A stretch of DNA of 64,000 nt from Trichodelitschia bisporula (GCA_010356995.1 ML996707.1:310001-374000), one strand, 5' to 3'. Shown: positions 11,545 through 23,553, counted from the stretch's first letter. Notes: a model not told the origin generated them from the letters alone. Numbers and translations: made by a program.

Positions 11545-12944
11545 TCAGAACGTGCTCCAATTCCAATCACTCGGCACACTCTTCGCCAACTCCGCCGTCT
11601 TCCCCAGCTGCCCCCCCACCGCCACTCCCTGCCCCACCACGGGACTCCGGATCATCATCTTCCCCGCCGTCGCCGCTCCATCAGCAACTAGTTCCGTACT
11701 CTGCCTCCTCAACCGTGCCACACGCACCTTCTCCCACGTCCTATAGTCCGAGAAACACGCCTCGCAAGCACGGAAACGCGATGCGCTGGGGTGGAACCGC
11801 GCTTCTTGGTCGAGCGGCACATAGTACTGGCTGTGCTCGCCGCAGAAAATTTGCCCGCAGCGGCGGCAGTGGTGGCGCCGAGAGAGGAAGGTGAAGGGCT
11901 TGGAGCAGGCGGGTGCGTCGCAGTTGGGGGAGGAGGCGTCGGGCTGAGATGGAGTTAGTACGAAATCGAAGGACGAGTATGAAGTGCAATGTGGAATTGA
12001 GCAGTGAAGTTAAGAGGAAGTAAAAGTTGATGTGAAACCGAGCAGCGAATCAGAGTCCGCCAAAACGTCATGAACGGTTTCCCCGCTGCCGCGTGCACGC
12101 GCGGGTTGGGGTTTCCAAGATGGGGCTAGGCGCTTTGCAGGCCGGGCCGGTGCATTCCGTGCCTAAGCGGGAGGGGCTCGCCCCCCCACGCCAGCCATGG
12201 GCGGGGAGCACGAGACCCGCGGGTGTCATAATAAACGCGAAATCGCGCGATTTTGTGCGATAGGATTGTCTCATGCCGTGAGTGTAACCCATGTAGCTGG
12301 CGGAGTATAAAGAGTACGGTGCGGCGTGCGGGGTTTATCTGAGTTTGGACGGAGTTTTCGCTTTTGGTGGGGTTTTTGATGCGCGGAGGATGGCAGCTTG
12401 CGATGGCGCGACCGGCGGTTGATGAGAGGGGGGGGAGGAGAAATGAGCGCGTAATACAAGAGGAACAGGAAAAGAAGTATCGTACACTAACGCAGCAGAT
12501 TTCACGCGGGGGATATCTCACCTTCCAATGATTCCTGCTCGGCGCGCCCGTAACCTTACACGGCCCCTCATCCTCATTCCACTCATCCGTCACAATGCGG
12601 CTCAAAAACGGCGCCAAATTATCCCCCGGGCGCAAGTCTTCGATACTCCGCCGCGCCTCGCCGCCTAGATGCCCGCTTGTTTTCGGTGGCGACTGGCGGA
12701 TGGGTTTTTCGGTTGGACGCAGCACGGCGGGGACGTACATTGGCGATTTGGGGGGGCGCAGTTGACAGGCGTGTTGGAGGTGGGGGGGGATGGCCCAGGT
12801 GGGGGAGGCGGGGGTTTGGGTTGATTCGGAGGAGCTGGGGGGGGTGTAGGCGGCTTGCGAGGTGTAGGGATGGGAGGAGGGGGGGGAGGGGAGGCGTGTG
12901 CTGCTGGGGGGGGAGGTGAAGGGGTTGGGGAGGGTGGTGGCCAT
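11545..12944 (-). CDS. FYVE zinc-finger protein
   Basis: Two exons, 12944-12522 and 11943-11545, give 273 residues. Exon 1 encodes a Ser/Pro-rich N-terminus, then YVPAVLRPTEKPIR and RIVTDEWNEDEG. Exon 2 begins DASSPNCDAPACSKPFTF and carries the FYVE hallmark RRHHCRRCGQIFC plus the paired cysteines CDAPAC and CEAC (about 146-205). The end VPSDWNWSTF is, from memory, typical of this fungal family. FYVE domains bind phosphatidylinositol 3-phosphate on endosomes and vacuoles, suggesting a trafficking role. The intron is 578 bp, ten times the local norm, though donor GTGAGA and acceptor CTAAC...TCTCAG are good and the protein join (NHWK|PDASSPNC) matches the family. The frame happens to stay open into the intron to 12126; I do not read that as coding. 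Confidence 0.85.
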
Positions 12945-15900
12945 TGTGGAGAGGTTGGCGGGCTGGATGGAGAGGGGGGACAGAGAGCGGAGGACTCGGC
13001 GCGCGAGTGACGATGTTGTGAGCTTCGATGCCGGACGGTTCGGAGGATGATGTCGTTGCTAAGTGTGGGTGGCGAAGTTCGTTGGGGAGGTGGAGGCGTT
13101 CGGAAGAGCGGGCTTGGTGTCGTAGTGTGGTTGCAGCGGGCGTTGGGTGGCAGTGGTAGTGGTATGTTTCGCTCGTTCGCAGCGCGGCTCAAGTAAGAGG
13201 GCTGAGGGGCGGGCGGCGACGCGGGTGGCGGGAGCGGGTTTGCAGCGAAACGGGCCGGAGAATATAGCGACGGTTATCAGTCTCTCAAAGCCGCCCAGCG
13301 GGCAACGAGGCGGTCTGCAGCACCCTGGCTCTTGCGGCGGGCTCCTTCTGTCGGGGGAGTGCTGGAAGGGTTGATGCGCGGAGCGCAATCAGTTGCCTTG
13401 TACTTGGTACGATTGGGCGGCCGGGTATCTGCGAGCGATTCGCAGTGATGGGGGGAGATAAAGATAAGCCGAGCCAGTTGGGGCGCGAGGAATGGTGATG
13501 GTTAAGCCCGGGCACGCGAGGTGGAAGCAGGATAGTGAGACTGCTGGCTGCGAAGCAGGGCGTACTGATGGGGGGGTGAGAAAAAGACAGTAGAATGAAG
13601 TGAGAAGTGAAAGATGGTTGGTTGATGGTTCACCGAGGGCGAGATGCCTGTTGGTTGAGAGAGTAGTGGAGGTGGTGGTTTGAAGGTGGTGAATGAATTC
13701 GGAGGAGAGGGGAGCGAGGGAGAGAAAAAGAAGCTGGTGAAAGGCGACGACGAAAAGGCTGGCGACGGAAACGCGGCTTCAACCGCTCGACCCAACGATA
13801 CAATAACCACACGACCGCGGCCATCCCTGTTCGCCATTTCTTGTGAGCCTGTGGGTCTGGCTTTTCGGGTGTCTGGCCGCTGTTTTCCATGGCCCATGGC
13901 GGAGCTAACAGTCATGGCTTTGCCTCCCGCGAACATCGCTCAAGGGCTATTACGGCAACAGCTCACGAGCCACAGGCCGCGATTGCGTTGGGACGAGGCC
14001 ATGAAGAGTGTGAGGGGCCTGGTAGCCGCCGATTCTTCTACGAAAGCAGCAGCGCGTGGACTAGTTCCAGTTTGAGAGGTCCCGCGGTTGGATTTATATC
14101 TCTCTAGCTTGCAGTTCTATCGCGTGCGCCTTTTGCGCTGCCGGTACCTCCACGCCCTCCACGCTCTCTTTCTCCCCGTCCGTCATTATGTACGGTTCTA
14201 CCACCGATTGCATACTGCAGAAGTACAGTGCGTACTCAAGAAAGATGACTGTTTCGACCTGTCATTCACCAGCAACACGCAGACAGACTCGCGCGCGCGG
14301 CAGCAACACTCAAAGACAAGCAAAGAGGTTGCTTGTTCCCTGCGAAGGAACCGCATTTGGTCCATCTTTCCTCGTGCAACCGGGGCGGGGAGAGATAAGC
14401 TTCTGCAAAATGATTCGACGAGACCGCACTGCCGCGCAGAGGGCCCGGGCAAGGGCATGGGGCGCCAGACGCCGCAGATTAGCGCGGCGGGGCTAACGAT
14501 GGAAAGGAACGACGAACGCCACGCCTTCAATTTCGGGACGGGCGCTGCGCCGACGCCCGCGTTTACTTCAGTCCTGACCCTGCACGCGAATCTCGCTCTT
14601 CCGACGACCGCAAACAGAACACACCCGGTTTCCCTGCAATCTTTCTCTCTCTTCCGTTCCACGTGTCCCGCGACTCACGATGCGAGGTACGAGGTTGCAA
14701 GCGCTCTTCAGCTTTCCCCAGATCTACTCGGCATTCCCACAGGATGCCTGTCCCAAGCGCCCTTGGTGACAGCTCCGCGGAGGGGTCACCTTAGCTCCAT
14801 GAGGACGTGCGGGTAGTGTCGGTGCCAAGGGCACAGGGCGCAAATTATATTGGGCCCATTTCGAAGCCCAGCCATGCATCCCTCACCTCGCAAACCCATC
14901 CTTGTGCAACGTGACCTGCGGGCCTGCAGTGCATGGATGCATCTCGACCGCGCCTGCACTGCGGCATGCAATATATCTCGGGGCGTGTGGTCGAGGTGGA
15001 CGTGACCTGCGGTTGATTGTTCCTGAAACATATCTTATATCTTGTGTGCGATCGTCGCTGGCTGGATTGTGACTATCGTGAAGGGACGCGTATTTTCCCA
15101 CGTTGTGGCGGATCGGCTCTCCTCATTTCTGGGCCCAGCGGGACTTGAACTTTGGATGAAGTGAAGGGATCCGTCACGCTCGTTACCACAGACGCAATGG
15201 TCAGTTGATCGCTGCATACTGGACCGGGGACGGTGAAGCGGTGAGCCCGGTGAGTGATGAGAATGTGGCTGGAAGGCATTCAACGTCAACCCTTACTCGG
15301 CAGCCTTCTGCAGACGAAGAGGTGTATCTTCCGGTGATGCGTCCTGATTGCCAGCACCAAGTCTTGCTACTGTCGTTGTTGAACAGCGACGGCGACTCAG
15401 TCGGTGATATTCCATCGGTGTATCCACAATGCTACCGTGCTGACGGAGGTACTCGCGAGCTGGATGATGCCATCTTGTCGATCTGACTGGTCGGCCGTCC
15501 ACCAGCCTCGCTCAGTAATCGGTCTTCCATTGGCAAACAGATGATCCGTAGATCGACTACTGGATAATCTGCTCTTGACGTTACGGTACAACCCCATCTC
15601 CCCTCGCCTGGCACTTGCCGAGCGACATCAATCCCAAACCAAATGCCATAACGATCGGCCCCGGGATCCACACTCTCCAGGCATCAACGCGAGCGGAACG
15701 GAAAGCGACTGGATACTACAGTATCGGAGGGCTACCCGGATACGAACAAGACACGCGCTCGGCTCGACGGAGAAGTGGCGAAGGAACGTCGCGCATCTAG
15801 CCCATCACAGGCACCGATTTGCCATCGCGGCTCGTCCTCCGCGGCACCAGTGTCCGCCACCGACCTCACTCACCCCGCTAACACGTTCATCCCACTCTCG

Positions 15901-16487
15901 CTCAGCCACTTACCTAACGGAGGCGGTGCGAATTGTGGCAACGCGGCGCGCCCCTCCTTGTGCCGGACGGAAAATGAATTGCCCATCGGACTGATCTCGG
16001 ATTCGCGTCGCGGCTTTCGCGGGCTGGGCGCGCACGGGGACACGCTAAACCTCACCCCCTCACCCCTCACCTTCCCCTCGACCCCTCCATCAGGAGGCCC
16101 GTGCCGAAGGTGTCCATGTGCTTACCCCAGATTGTCGGCGTCGGGCAACGCCTCGGCCCGTCCAGAACACGTGAAGTGTTTGAGACGACGAGCGGCGCGA
16201 GTCTCCGCTGCTCATGCCATTAAGGCCGCCTGTTATTGCGCACAGAATTGATTAAACGCTACACTTCAGCCCCCGTATATACAGCCTCAATCTTAGAACA
16301 CACGTACGAATCGGAGTGGCACCACCGGCTTCACTTCGGGCGCATGTGGTCAGTCTTAGCCTAAGACTTCGCGCTGAATGTTTGACTCGCGCCGTCGCTG
16401 CTGTCTCACCATTCCACATTCCCAATATACATAACCGCCCACCCGTCCAGCAGTTTCTGGCACCGAATCCGAATTCCAACCGTAGCC
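12945..16487. other. Long divergent spacer (FYVE gene / alcohol oxidase)
   Basis: About 3.5 kb between two divergent starts. 12945-13150 is C/T-rich on the minus strand and probably 5' UTR of the FYVE gene. Frames elsewhere (such as 14088-14816 and 15775-16251) lack motifs and overlap frames on the other strand. It should hold both promoters. No RNA gene or repeat recognised. Confidence 0.5.
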
Positions 16488-17357
16488 ATGATCAAATCCA
16501 GCCCCCTCCCCCCCGTCGGCCCGCTCGACCCGCTCTCCGAAGACAACTGGCGCACACTCCTCGCCTTCGCCGACGCCGTCATCCCATCCATCCGCCCAGC
16601 CAGCACATCGGGATCAACCAGCAACATCAAGGCCCTGCCCCAAGCCGAGTATGCTACCGTGCTGGCGGCAACGGAGGCCAATGCCGCGCCAGAGGGCAAG
16701 AGTATCGTCAAGCAGTTCCTGGAAGAGCGCCCGAGCGACAACCCCGCGTTCAAGGAGCAATTGTACCGCTGGCTTGCGCATTACACGCCGCCTGACCAGC
16801 GGAAACAGCTTGCGTTGGGGTTGGCGGCGCTGAAGTGAGTCGCCCGTCGCAGACACGTTCAAGCGCGTGGATACTAAAGCCCGCAGTTATCGCATCGGCG
16901 CCCTCCTGATGACGGGCTACACGACCCCCTTCGCCGACCAACCAATCCCCATCCGCGAGTCGATAATCAAATCCTGGTCCACAGCGCGCCTCCCCGTCTA
17001 CAGGCTGCTCTTCAAGCAACTCACCCTCCTCTGCAAGCAGAACTGGATCTTCACGTCCCCTTCCATAGGCCCCGTTCTCGGTTTTCCGCGTACACCGCTG
17101 CACGGCGAGCCAGCCCCCGGGTTCGACCACTCGTTCGTGCAAATCCCGCCTGGCGAGGGGGAAGAGGTCCTCGAAGCCGACGTCGTGATCGTAGGCTCTG
17201 GGTGCGGTGGCGCGGTGTGCGCTAAGAACCTGTCTGAGGCGGGGTATAAGGTGCTAGTCGTGGACAAGGCGTACCACTGGCCCGCGGAACATTTTCCGAT
17301 GACCCAGGTCGAGGGCTTCTCGCAGCTGTTCATGAGCGGCGGGGCCATTCTCTGTAC

Positions 17358-17396
<39 letters not shown>

Positions 17397-18820
17397 CTAA
17401 CACCCTCCTAGCCGACGACGGAACCTCCGCGGTCGTAGCAGGGCAGGCCTGGGGCGGCGGCGGCACGGTAAACTGGTCCGCCTCGCTGCAAACACAAGGG
17501 TTCGTAAGGCAGGAGTGGGCGGACGCCGGGTTGCCCTTCTTTACGTCGGCGGAGTATCAAGCGTGCATGGATCGGGTGTGTGCGAGGATGGGCGTGTCGG
17601 CCTCCGCGATCGAGCACAACAAATCCAACGCTGTGCTCCTCGAGGGTGCGCGCAAACTAGGCTGGGCGGCGGGGGCGGTGCCGCAGAACACGAATGGCAA
17701 GAAGCATTACTGTGGGTATTGCTCTCTGGGGTGTGGGGCGGGGGAGAAGCAGGGGCCGGTTGTGAGTTGGTTGCCGGATGCTGCTGGGAAGGGGGCGGTG
17801 TTTGTGGAGGGGTATGAGGTGGATAAAATCCTCTTCGAAACCAGGGGCGGGAAAAAGACGGCCGTTGGTGTGACGGGGTCGTGGACGAGCCGCGATTCGA
17901 ACAACGGCGTCGCGGGGGCGGACCGATATACCCGCAAACTCACCATCCGCGCCAAACGCGTCATCGCCTCAGCAGGGAGCATGTCCACGCCCCTCCTCCT
18001 CCACCGCTCCGGTCTCCGCAACCCACACATCGGCCGCAACCTCATGCTCCACCCCGTAACCTTCCTCGGCGCCTCCTACCCCTCCCCCATCCACCCCTGG
18101 GAAGGCCCCATCCTCACCGCCGTCGTCAGTAGTTTCGAAAACCTAGACGGTCACGGGCATGGCGCCAAACTCGAGGCCGTGAGCATGATGCCCTCTGGCT
18201 GGCTCGCTTTTCAACCCTGGGCTGGGGGGGCCGAGTATAAAGAAGATGTTCTGAGGATGAGGCGCAGTGTGGGCCAGTTTGCGATTGCGCGGGACGAGGG
18301 CCCGGGGGGGCGGGTGTATGCGGATCCGGTGGATGGGCGGACGCGGTTCACGTATGTGCCGAGTAAGGCGGATAGGAGGCATTTGCTTGAAGGCATCGTC
18401 GGGCTCGCGAAGATTAATTACGTGGCTGGGGCGACCGAGATGTGGGTCACCGTTCCCGGGGTCTCGCGCTTCGTGCGCGGCGAGCCGAAGGCGAGCGATA
18501 TCGATCAAGGCATCAACGACCCCGCCTTCCAAACCTGGCTCCAGGAAGTGCGCGCACGCGGGCTGCCGGACCCCGACACGCTGTTCATGTCAGCGCATCA
18601 GATGGGGTCTTGTCGCATGGGGGCGAGTCCGAAACAGGGGGCTGTGGATGCGAAGGGGAAGAGTTGGGAGGCGGAGGGGCTGTATGTTGCGGATGCGAGT
18701 GTGTTCCCCAGTGCGAGTGGGGTTAATCCGATGGTTACGAATATGGCTATTGCGGATTGGATTTCGGGGGGCGTGGGGAGGGGATTGGCGGCTGGTGGGG
18801 CAGGGGAGGCGAGGCTTTGA
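16488..18820 (+). CDS. Long-chain alcohol oxidase (GMC oxidoreductase)
   Basis: Exons 16488-16834, 16887-17353 and 17412-18820 give 740 residues. The FAD Rossmann motif VVIVGSGCGGAVCA lies at about 215-228; WGGGGTVNWSASLQTQ follows the second intron; the active-site region SAHQMGSCRMG and the C-terminal ADASVFPSASGVNPM...TNMAIAD are diagnostic of the fatty-alcohol oxidase branch of GMC enzymes. The N-terminal ~200 residues precede the Rossmann fold, as usual for this branch. The family oxidises long-chain fatty alcohols to aldehydes with O2, yielding H2O2, in microsomes or peroxisomes. Intron 2 (58 bp) is mostly a 35 nt poly-C run yet keeps GTACAC and CTAACTAAC...CTCCTAG. An SDR gene follows on the same strand 567 bp downstream. 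Codon third positions switch between C-rich and G-rich blocks along exon 3. Confidence 0.92.
17359..17393 (+). repeat. 35 nt poly-C run inside intron 2 of the alcohol oxidase
   Basis: An uninterrupted run of 35 C between the donor (GTACA at 17354) and the branch-site sequence CTAACTAAC. Its length may be imprecise because homopolymers are hard to sequence, but since it lies in an intron the protein is unaffected. Confidence 0.9.
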
Positions 18821-19387
18821 CTGGACGGTGGTGGGGATGGTGGATGGGGGGGTTGGGATTGGATTGAGGGGTTTGTGGGTGGGTGAACTGGTGATATATT
18901 GGATCTGGATGTGTTTATATGTTGGATCTGGGAATTGTGCGATGTAAGTACTGTAGCGATGGGTATTCTTTCTGTCAATTGGTTACTGTCAAATATGGGA
19001 ACGGTTCTTATGGGTCTTCGCTCAGACAAAAGCCTCTCAGCACAGCACGTCATATTCTGCGAAATGGCACTTCCTCAGCAACAGCATCTGTAGATAATCG
19101 GCTTCGATGCCCAGTCCCCGGCTCCCGTGCATCGGCCGGCAGCGCTAGCGTAGCGGACAAGTTGCCGCATTCGCCAGCCTCGGCAAACCCCCGCAACGCA
19201 CCCCAGCCCGGGGAGACCAGCGCGCATCCTCGGGCATGGGGTTTGCAGCGTTATTGCGACACTCTGTTCCCAACATCCATATCTACTCGCACACCTCTCA
19301 AAAGGCAGTTCAAATCCCTTCTCCACATCCGTAATCCCATCTCCCATCTCCCATCCCACCGCCCAACCTCCCCCCAAAACCGCCACA
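18821..19387. other. Spacer between alcohol oxidase and SDR
   Basis: Contains the 3' UTR of the oxidase (G/T-rich to about 18950) and the promoter and C/A-rich leader of the SDR gene (about 19250-19387). No separate gene seen. Confidence 0.6.
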
Positions 19388-20292
19388 ATGTCCGAAGCCA
19401 AAGAACAAGCAACCCTCAAAGACTTCCCGAGCATTTTCCGCCTCGACGGCAAAGTCGCCGTTGTAACCGGCGGGTCGCGCGGCCTGGGACTGCACGCCGC
19501 ATCGGGGCTGCTCCAATCCGGCGCCGCCAAAGTCTTCATCACATCCCGCAAAGCGAAGGCCTGCGAAGAAGCCTGCGCGGCCCTCAATGCGCTCCCCAAC
19601 CGCGCTCCGGGCGCAATCGCAATTCCCATTGCCGCGGACAGCAGCAAAGTCTCCGAGATCGAGCGGTTGGTGGCCGAGGTGAAGAAGCACACCGACCACG
19701 TGGATATTCTGCTCGCCAACGCGGGCGCGACGTGGGGCGAGGGGTTTGATACCCATCCGGATCATGCGATTGCCAAAATCCTGGACTTGAACGTGCGGGC
19801 TGTGTTTAATACGATCCAGAAGTATGCCCCCCCGCTGCCCCCGCTTTGCTCGGACAAGGCTGACGAACCAGGTTTGCGCCGCTACTGCAAGCAAAGGCCA
19901 CACTGGAAGATCCCTCGCGCGTCATCGTCACCGGCTCCGTGGCCGGCATCGCCATCGGCTCGGTCAACAACCCAAACGCAACCTACGGGTACAGCGCAAG
20001 CAAAGCCGCAGTCCTGCACCTAACCCGCAATCTGGCTGTCGAGCTGGGCCCGCGCGGCATCCTGGTCAATGCCATTGCGCCCGGTTTCTTCCCTAGCAAG
20101 ATGGCGTCGGGTCTCATTGGGCTGAATGGCGGCGAGCAGAAGCTTGCGGATACGAATCCGAACAAGCGGCTTGGACGGCCGGAGGATATTGCGGGTGTGG
20201 TTGTGTTTTTGTGCTCCCGTGCTGCGAACCACGTTAACGGTGATACGGTCGTTATTGATGGCGGGAAGATGCTGGGGAGTGGGAAGCTGTGA
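19388..20292 (+). CDS. Short-chain dehydrogenase/reductase (classical SDR, RhlG-like)
   Basis: Exons 19388-19821 and 19872-20292 (50 bp intron, GTATGC...AACCAG) give 284 residues. Visible motifs: nucleotide-binding TGGSRGLG (about 27-34), LLANAGA, catalytic Ser in VIVTGSVAG (about 167), and Tyr-x3-Lys in YGYSASKAA (Y185, K189), followed by NAIAPGFFPSKM and a C-terminal GDTVVIDGG. This is the classical NAD(P)(H)-dependent alcohol/ketone fold; the stretch LADTNPNKRLGRPEDIAG resembles fungal proteins annotated as RhlG-like 3-oxoacyl reductases. Substrate unknown. Same strand as and next to the alcohol oxidase, so a link in fatty alcohol or aldehyde metabolism is possible but only inferred. Confidence 0.9.
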
Positions 20293-20512
20293 GGGAGAAG
20301 TGAAAGGGAGATGGTGTGAACGAAAATGCGGCGGGAAGGCGTGTACATAGGCGGATTGATTTTGGCATAAATACTCATAGACTCCAACAGTAAAGCTGAT
20401 ACCATCACACAAGCGCGGGAAGCAGACGGCTCAACGTCTGGTGCCTAGTGATAGGAGCAAGGCTCATTCCGTGCAAAGGCAACCGTAAAACTGAAGATTG
20501 AAGTTGAAAGAC

Positions 20513-20549
20513 GAAGAGAGGAAGAGAGGAAGAGAGGAAGAGAGGAAGT
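20513..20549. repeat. GAAGAGAG short tandem repeat
   Basis: A purine-only run of about four and a half GAAGAGAG-like octamers in the 3' flank of the SDR gene. Confidence 0.8.
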
Positions 20550-20689
20550 ATCCTCCGTTGGTCCTTCCTTCTATCATACACTGATTACATCATGTTCCTT
20601 CCCAAGAGGAGCAATGCTTCTTCTATGTCCACGTCACGACTAGTGCCTAGTGGGGGGGTCTGGGTGCACTCTGAGGTGATTCCTCTCAC

Positions 20690-21060
20690 TCTGATCATTC
20701 TTCTCTCTCTCTGATGGTTCCTCTCTCTTTGATGGTTCTCTCTCTCTCTCTCTGATGTATCGCTCTCTCTCTGATGTATATATATCTCTCTCTGATTTAT
20801 CGCTCTCTCTCTGATGTATATATATATCTCTCTCTGATGTATCGCTCTCTCTCTGATGTATCGCTCTCTCTCTGATGTATCGCTCTCTCTCTGATGTATA
20901 TATCTCTCTCTGATGTATCTCTCTCTCTGATGGTATATCTCTCCGTCTCTGGTGGTATCTCTCTCTCTGATGGTATATCTCTCCGTCTCAGGTGGTATCG
21001 CTCTCTTTGTCATGGTTTTTCTCTCTCTCTGATAAATACACCCTCCGATGGCTCCCTCTA
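20690..21060. repeat. CT-rich satellite, about 19 bp unit (TCTCTCTCTGATGTATCGC)
   Basis: Roughly twenty imperfect copies of a CTCTCTCTCTGATGTAT-type unit, some with TATATA expansions, later grading into CTCTCTGATGGTATAT variants. It yields a long minus-strand frame made of Arg-Glu-Arg-Ile repeats, which is an artefact of the satellite. Confidence 0.9.
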
Positions 21061-21853
21061 TCTCTGGTGGTTCCTCCCTGACGATGATTCTGCGCTGATG
21101 ATGCCACGTTGAGGATGATGCCTCCGAGATTATGCCTGTGAGACATCTGAGTTGTTCCCAAACCAAACGGACGAATTTCACCTGAAATAGGTTCTCGGTG
21201 GTCCACCCAAGAGTACCGGCTCCTAACTCCAACCCAGCAACGCCGTCAAGCGGAAATGGCCCACAAAGCCTCTGACGATGTCTCCAAGGAAGGCTTTGTT
21301 AGGGAGTAGGAGCGGTGGCGCCGTACTTAACCACATGCGATGTTTACCAAATATCCACCGGTACGCCTGCCACAGTCGTCCTGTCCTTTCCCCGGGCATG
21401 ATGATCCTCTTTCTGATTGCTGAGGAATGCCATCCCTGGAGTAAGGATACTCCTTCCAACGGTAAGAAATACCTCCCTTAGGGCGTGTCAGTTCCCGAAT
21501 TTGGGATATCGTAAGAAAAGATACGCCATTCCGAACTGCTCTTGAGCAGCAGGGACATGGAGAAAGGCACCATTGCGGAGGTGAAGCAGGGAAAGGAAGC
21601 AATGCATGAGGGAACCGAGGAGCGGAAAGCCATTCTTTGCACAGTTACGAGGCTACATCATCCATGACGCAATTGCGTCTCCGAGCCACCATCTGGAATG
21701 AGGTCGCGGGGCACCATGACGTGCAGTGGCAGTCGTCAGAACAGAGCCCGACATGTCAAGCATCCACCCCACCAAACGCGCAATCACCTGACATCCCCTC
21801 CAACCTCAAAGGAGGGGTACGGTAGCTACCCCACCATGAAAAGCAAGAGAAAC

Positions 21854-23553
21854 ATGGTCCACGAAATCGTAACCCTCCAATTTGGCCCGCAGAGCAATTA
21901 TCTCGGGACACACTTCTGGAATGCGCAGGTAGAACCTCCTGACCCTCCTCACGAACATCTGGACTCCAGCTGAAGCATCTCCGCAGGAATCCTACTTCAC
22001 CTACGGCGACGAAGACCAATCCGTCATTGACCATGACATCCACTTCCGAGTACGCTCTGTCCCTTCCCCTTCCCCTTCCCCGTCCTCGAGACTGATACAG
22101 ACCGCAGCCCGGCCTCGCCCCCGACAACACAGAAACATTCACCCCCCGCGCCCTTCTCTACGACCTCCGCGATTGCTTCGGTACCCTGCGGCACGCAACC
22201 GCGCTCTACGACCTACAAGCCGAAAACGCAGACGACCCAGCCAACGCCCTCTGGAACCGTCCCGCCCTAACAACCCGCCTCCCCCCCATCCCCCCGCACA
22301 CCTACCAAACCGCCCTCAGCGCCGGTCTCCCCCCACCCCCCATCGACCCCTCCTCCCTACGCTACTGGTCGGACTTCAACCGCGTCTTCTACCACCCCCG
22401 CAGCCTCATCCCCCTCACTCCACCCGCCGCGCAACTCGCGCCCTTCGCCGACGGCGCGCTCTCCCCTTTCGAGCGCTGGGATGTCGGCGAGGACGTCTTT
22501 GCGGCCGAAGACGGCGAACACGATCTCCTCGACCGGGACTTACGGCCATTCGTCGAAGAATGCGATCAAGTACAGGGATTTAGTGTCATGACGGGGGCGG
22601 ACGATGCCTGGGCCGCGTTTGCTGCGAAGTACGTCGAGCGGATACGGGATGAGTACGGGCGGAAGGCGGTGTGGGTGTGGGGCGTGCAGGGCCCTCGTGG
22701 GGAATCGCGGGTTCGTCCCCCCTACTATCCTAAAGAAGCACGAACCTGACACAGGCAGGAACAAGCAAACAACCGCCTCACGAACAGCGCGCGCGCGCTC
22801 GACGCCTTCGCCACGCATGCCACGCTCTACATGCCTTTGCGCAACGACGCCGTGACGAGCCCGGCGTACCTCGCCGTTGACCCGGCGTCGAGATGGCATA
22901 CTGCGGCGCTGCAGGCTGCGGCTATGGAGACGGCGACGCTACCCTCGAGGCTAAGGCGCGGGGGTGACTCGCTGTATAACAGTTTGCAGGACATGGCGGA
23001 TGTGTTTACGGCTGATGCGAAGCGGAATGTGGTGCAAGTGAGTCTGAGGGCGCGGGATCCGAGCGTGAAAAGATTAGTCAACGGCACGGGCGGCGTCCAT
23101 GATGTAAAGATGGGCGGCGTGGATGACGAGGACCACGAGCGGGAACCCGCGGAGCTGGATATCAGTCTTTTCTCCACTGCGCCCAGGCCGCGTGCGAACC
23201 ACGTGTTTGCGCGGGTAGATGTGCGGCGGCGGCAGGGCAAGGGAGGAGAGAGCGACGACGAGGAAGAGAACACAAGACAGGCGCAAAGGGTTGTCACGAA
23301 GCTCAACGTGCCGCTCGGGCTGCCGATTCTGAGCAGCTTCCCTCGCATCTTCGACTTCACGGGAGACAGCATCGACGTGCACACAGGTCTAGGTACCGGT
23401 AGCGGCGTTGCAGATCGGGTGCGCTACGAGGCCGAGGTGGTGCAGCGGAGTCGCATGATTCCAGACCGCGAGGGATTGCGGGCGGACCTGTTGGCACGGG
23501 CGGAGGAGTATGTTGAGGGGTGGGAGTGGAGCGAGAGCGAGGAGGATGATTAG
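21854..23553 (+). CDS. dml1: DML1/Misato family protein, mitochondrial inheritance component
   Basis: Four exons, 21854-21928, 21987-22049, 22108-22710 and 22759-23553, give 511 residues, close to fungal Dml1. It opens MVHEIVTLQFGPQSNYLGTH, the tubulin/Misato segment, continues ESYFTYGDEDQSVIDHDIHF and PGLAPDNTETFTPRALLYDL, and ends in a tubulin-like C-terminal half with an acidic tail (ESEEDD). Dml1 in yeast is essential and implicated in partitioning mitochondria and mtDNA; Misato in animals affects mitochondrial morphology. All introns keep the frame (phase 0). Intron 3 uses a GTTCGT donor. The start at 21854 fits the family best; an ATG six codons upstream is also in frame. Confidence 0.92.

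Larger units (their letters stand above)
20293..21853. other. Repeat-bearing spacer upstream of DML1
   Basis: Holds the two satellites listed separately. From 21060 to 21640 is unique sequence with no convincing frame; from about 21640 to 21853 is the presumed DML1 promoter and leader. Confidence 0.5.

Noticed and set aside
12126-12521. Open continuation of the FYVE exon 1 frame
   Set aside because: Lies between a good donor and acceptor whose join restores the conserved NHWK|PDASSPNC sequence; composition is not coding-like. Kept only as a retained-intron possibility.
15135-15165. GTTCAAGTCCC on the minus strand, resembling a tRNA B-box
   Set aside because: The T-stem does not pair and no A-box lies upstream.
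20585-21232. 215-codon minus-strand frame of Arg-Glu-Arg repeats
   Set aside because: Direct translation of the CT satellite; no coding signal.
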